Shown piece after piece: positions 21,126 to 21,686 of a stretch of 21,686 nucleotides of DNA (positions are counted from its first letter, which is position 1; each line of letters starts with the position of its first letter). Below the pieces are notes generated by a model that saw only the letters and a program-made list of their open reading frames with translations, made no database searches and was not told the origin of the DNA. The position numbers and the translations under genes were made by a program. This stretch comes from Candidatus Wallbacteria bacterium (lineage in GTDB: Bacteria > Muiribacteriota > JAQTZZ01), in the NCBI GenBank assembly GCA_028711905.1, contig JAQTRI010000011.1:1-21686 (forward strand), written 5' to 3'.

Positions 21126-21686
21126 TGGCGGGTGAGGGTTATCTTCTCCTTTATCTTGATTCACCATTTCAGTCGTGGGGTTACAGCAGTAAATTTGATC
21201 GAAGAAGTACTTATGGATTTCCTACAAAGAGTGGAATAATTGGACTTATTTCTGCTGCAATGGGTACCCCTAAGAACAACCGTGAAAAGCTTGAAAAATT
21301 ATGCAGGCTGAAGATGAATGCTTATGTACTGAAATCAGGAATACTAAGCGTTGATTATCATACGGTTGGCGCTGGATATGATTCCGATCCTGACAAAAAA
21401 CTGAAAATGGTTCCAAAGGCCAATCAAAACACGCCTGATCCAGTACAGACTTGGAAAGAATATCTAGCAGATGCAAAATATGGCGTTATCCTATATGGGG
21501 AATTTGAGTTGCTGTCACAATGCGCTCAAAAACTGAATGATCCCATCTGGGGCATCTGGTTAGGCAGGAAATGCTGCATACCGGCTTCACCGGTTTTTCA
21601 GGGGCTTTTTGACTCTGAAACTGAATCTTTGGCCAAGCTGAAGGAACTTTCAGGCAAGGAACCCAGTGCGATGCGTAAACTGGTTG
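21125..21686 (+). CDS. cas5e: Cascade subunit Cas5e (CasD), N-terminal part, cut by window edge
   Basis: 187 codons of the gene are present and the 3' end is beyond the window. Cas5e caps the 5' handle of the crRNA and contacts Cas8e. The opening YLLLYLDSPFQSWGYSSKFD is typical (compare LRLxGPLQSWG), followed by RRSTYGFPTKSGIIGLISAA and NREKLEKL, and later VDYHTVGAGYD and WGIWLGRKCCIPASPVFQGL. These fit the first fold and thumb of the family. The ATG overlaps the cas7e stop (TAATG). cas1 and cas2 would be expected next. Confidence 0.94.
   Translation, partial: MAGEGYLLLYLDSPFQSWGYSSKFDRRSTYGFPTKSGIIGLISAAMGTPKNNREKLEKLCRLKMNAYVLKSGILSVDYHTVGAGYDSDPDKKLKMVPKANQNTPDPVQTWKEYLADAKYGVILYGEFELLSQCAQKLNDPIWGIWLGRKCCIPASPVFQGLFDSETESLAKLKELSGKEPSAMRKLV

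Overview
The window looks like a chromosomal segment of a fermentative, anaerobic bacterium, probably from a poorly sampled lineage. Supporting signs are a 2,4-diaminopentanoate dehydrogenase (ornithine fermentation) at the left edge, a YgfK-type iron-sulfur flavoprotein, an NhaC-family antiporter, and many small palindromic or tandem repeats between genes. I cannot place it in a phylum from sequence alone.

Layout. 1-467 (minus) is the 5' part of ord. Divergent to it, 656-5996 is one tight plus-strand operon. It carries a full riboflavin set (ribD, ribE, ribBA, ribH), then an RluD-like pseudouridine synthase, a single-span membrane protein with a pseudopilin-like C-terminus, and a two-span HAMP protein. 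5993-6169, between convergent genes, is built almost wholly of short repeats, and these supply or overlap the stop codons on both sides. 6168-9581 (minus) is a 1137-aa YgfK homologue. Divergent from it is an NhaC-family antiporter (9695-11221), followed by an exported L,D-transpeptidase-like protein (11307-12047) and an exported NlpC/P60-like protein (12255-13070), both likely acting on the cell wall.

13201-13818 encodes an orphan NarL/FixJ-type response regulator. Just after it lie two direct copies of TTTGTGGCGGATTCC, 22 bp apart. They sit immediately upstream of a promoter with a perfect TATAAT, which would drive a small 115-aa protein of unknown function (13988-14335). That gene is followed by nine units of an exact 21-bp-period array built on the palindrome AATGCATT (14356-14544). 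The same 8-mer also lies in the putative promoter of the response regulator. This regulator, site, small protein and array set is the best candidate here for something undescribed.

14988 to the right edge is a type I-E CRISPR-Cas operon: cas3, cas8e, cse2, cas6e, cas7e and the start of cas5e. The genes overlap or nearly touch. cas6e sits between cse2 and cas7e, unlike the E. coli order. No CRISPR array, cas1 or cas2 is in the window; they would be expected to the right. A 58-aa ORF with a strong ribosome binding site and a dense run of overlapping hairpins precede cas3. Base composition falls from about 50-55% GC on the left to 30-40% in the second half of the cas operon, which suggests separate ancestry.
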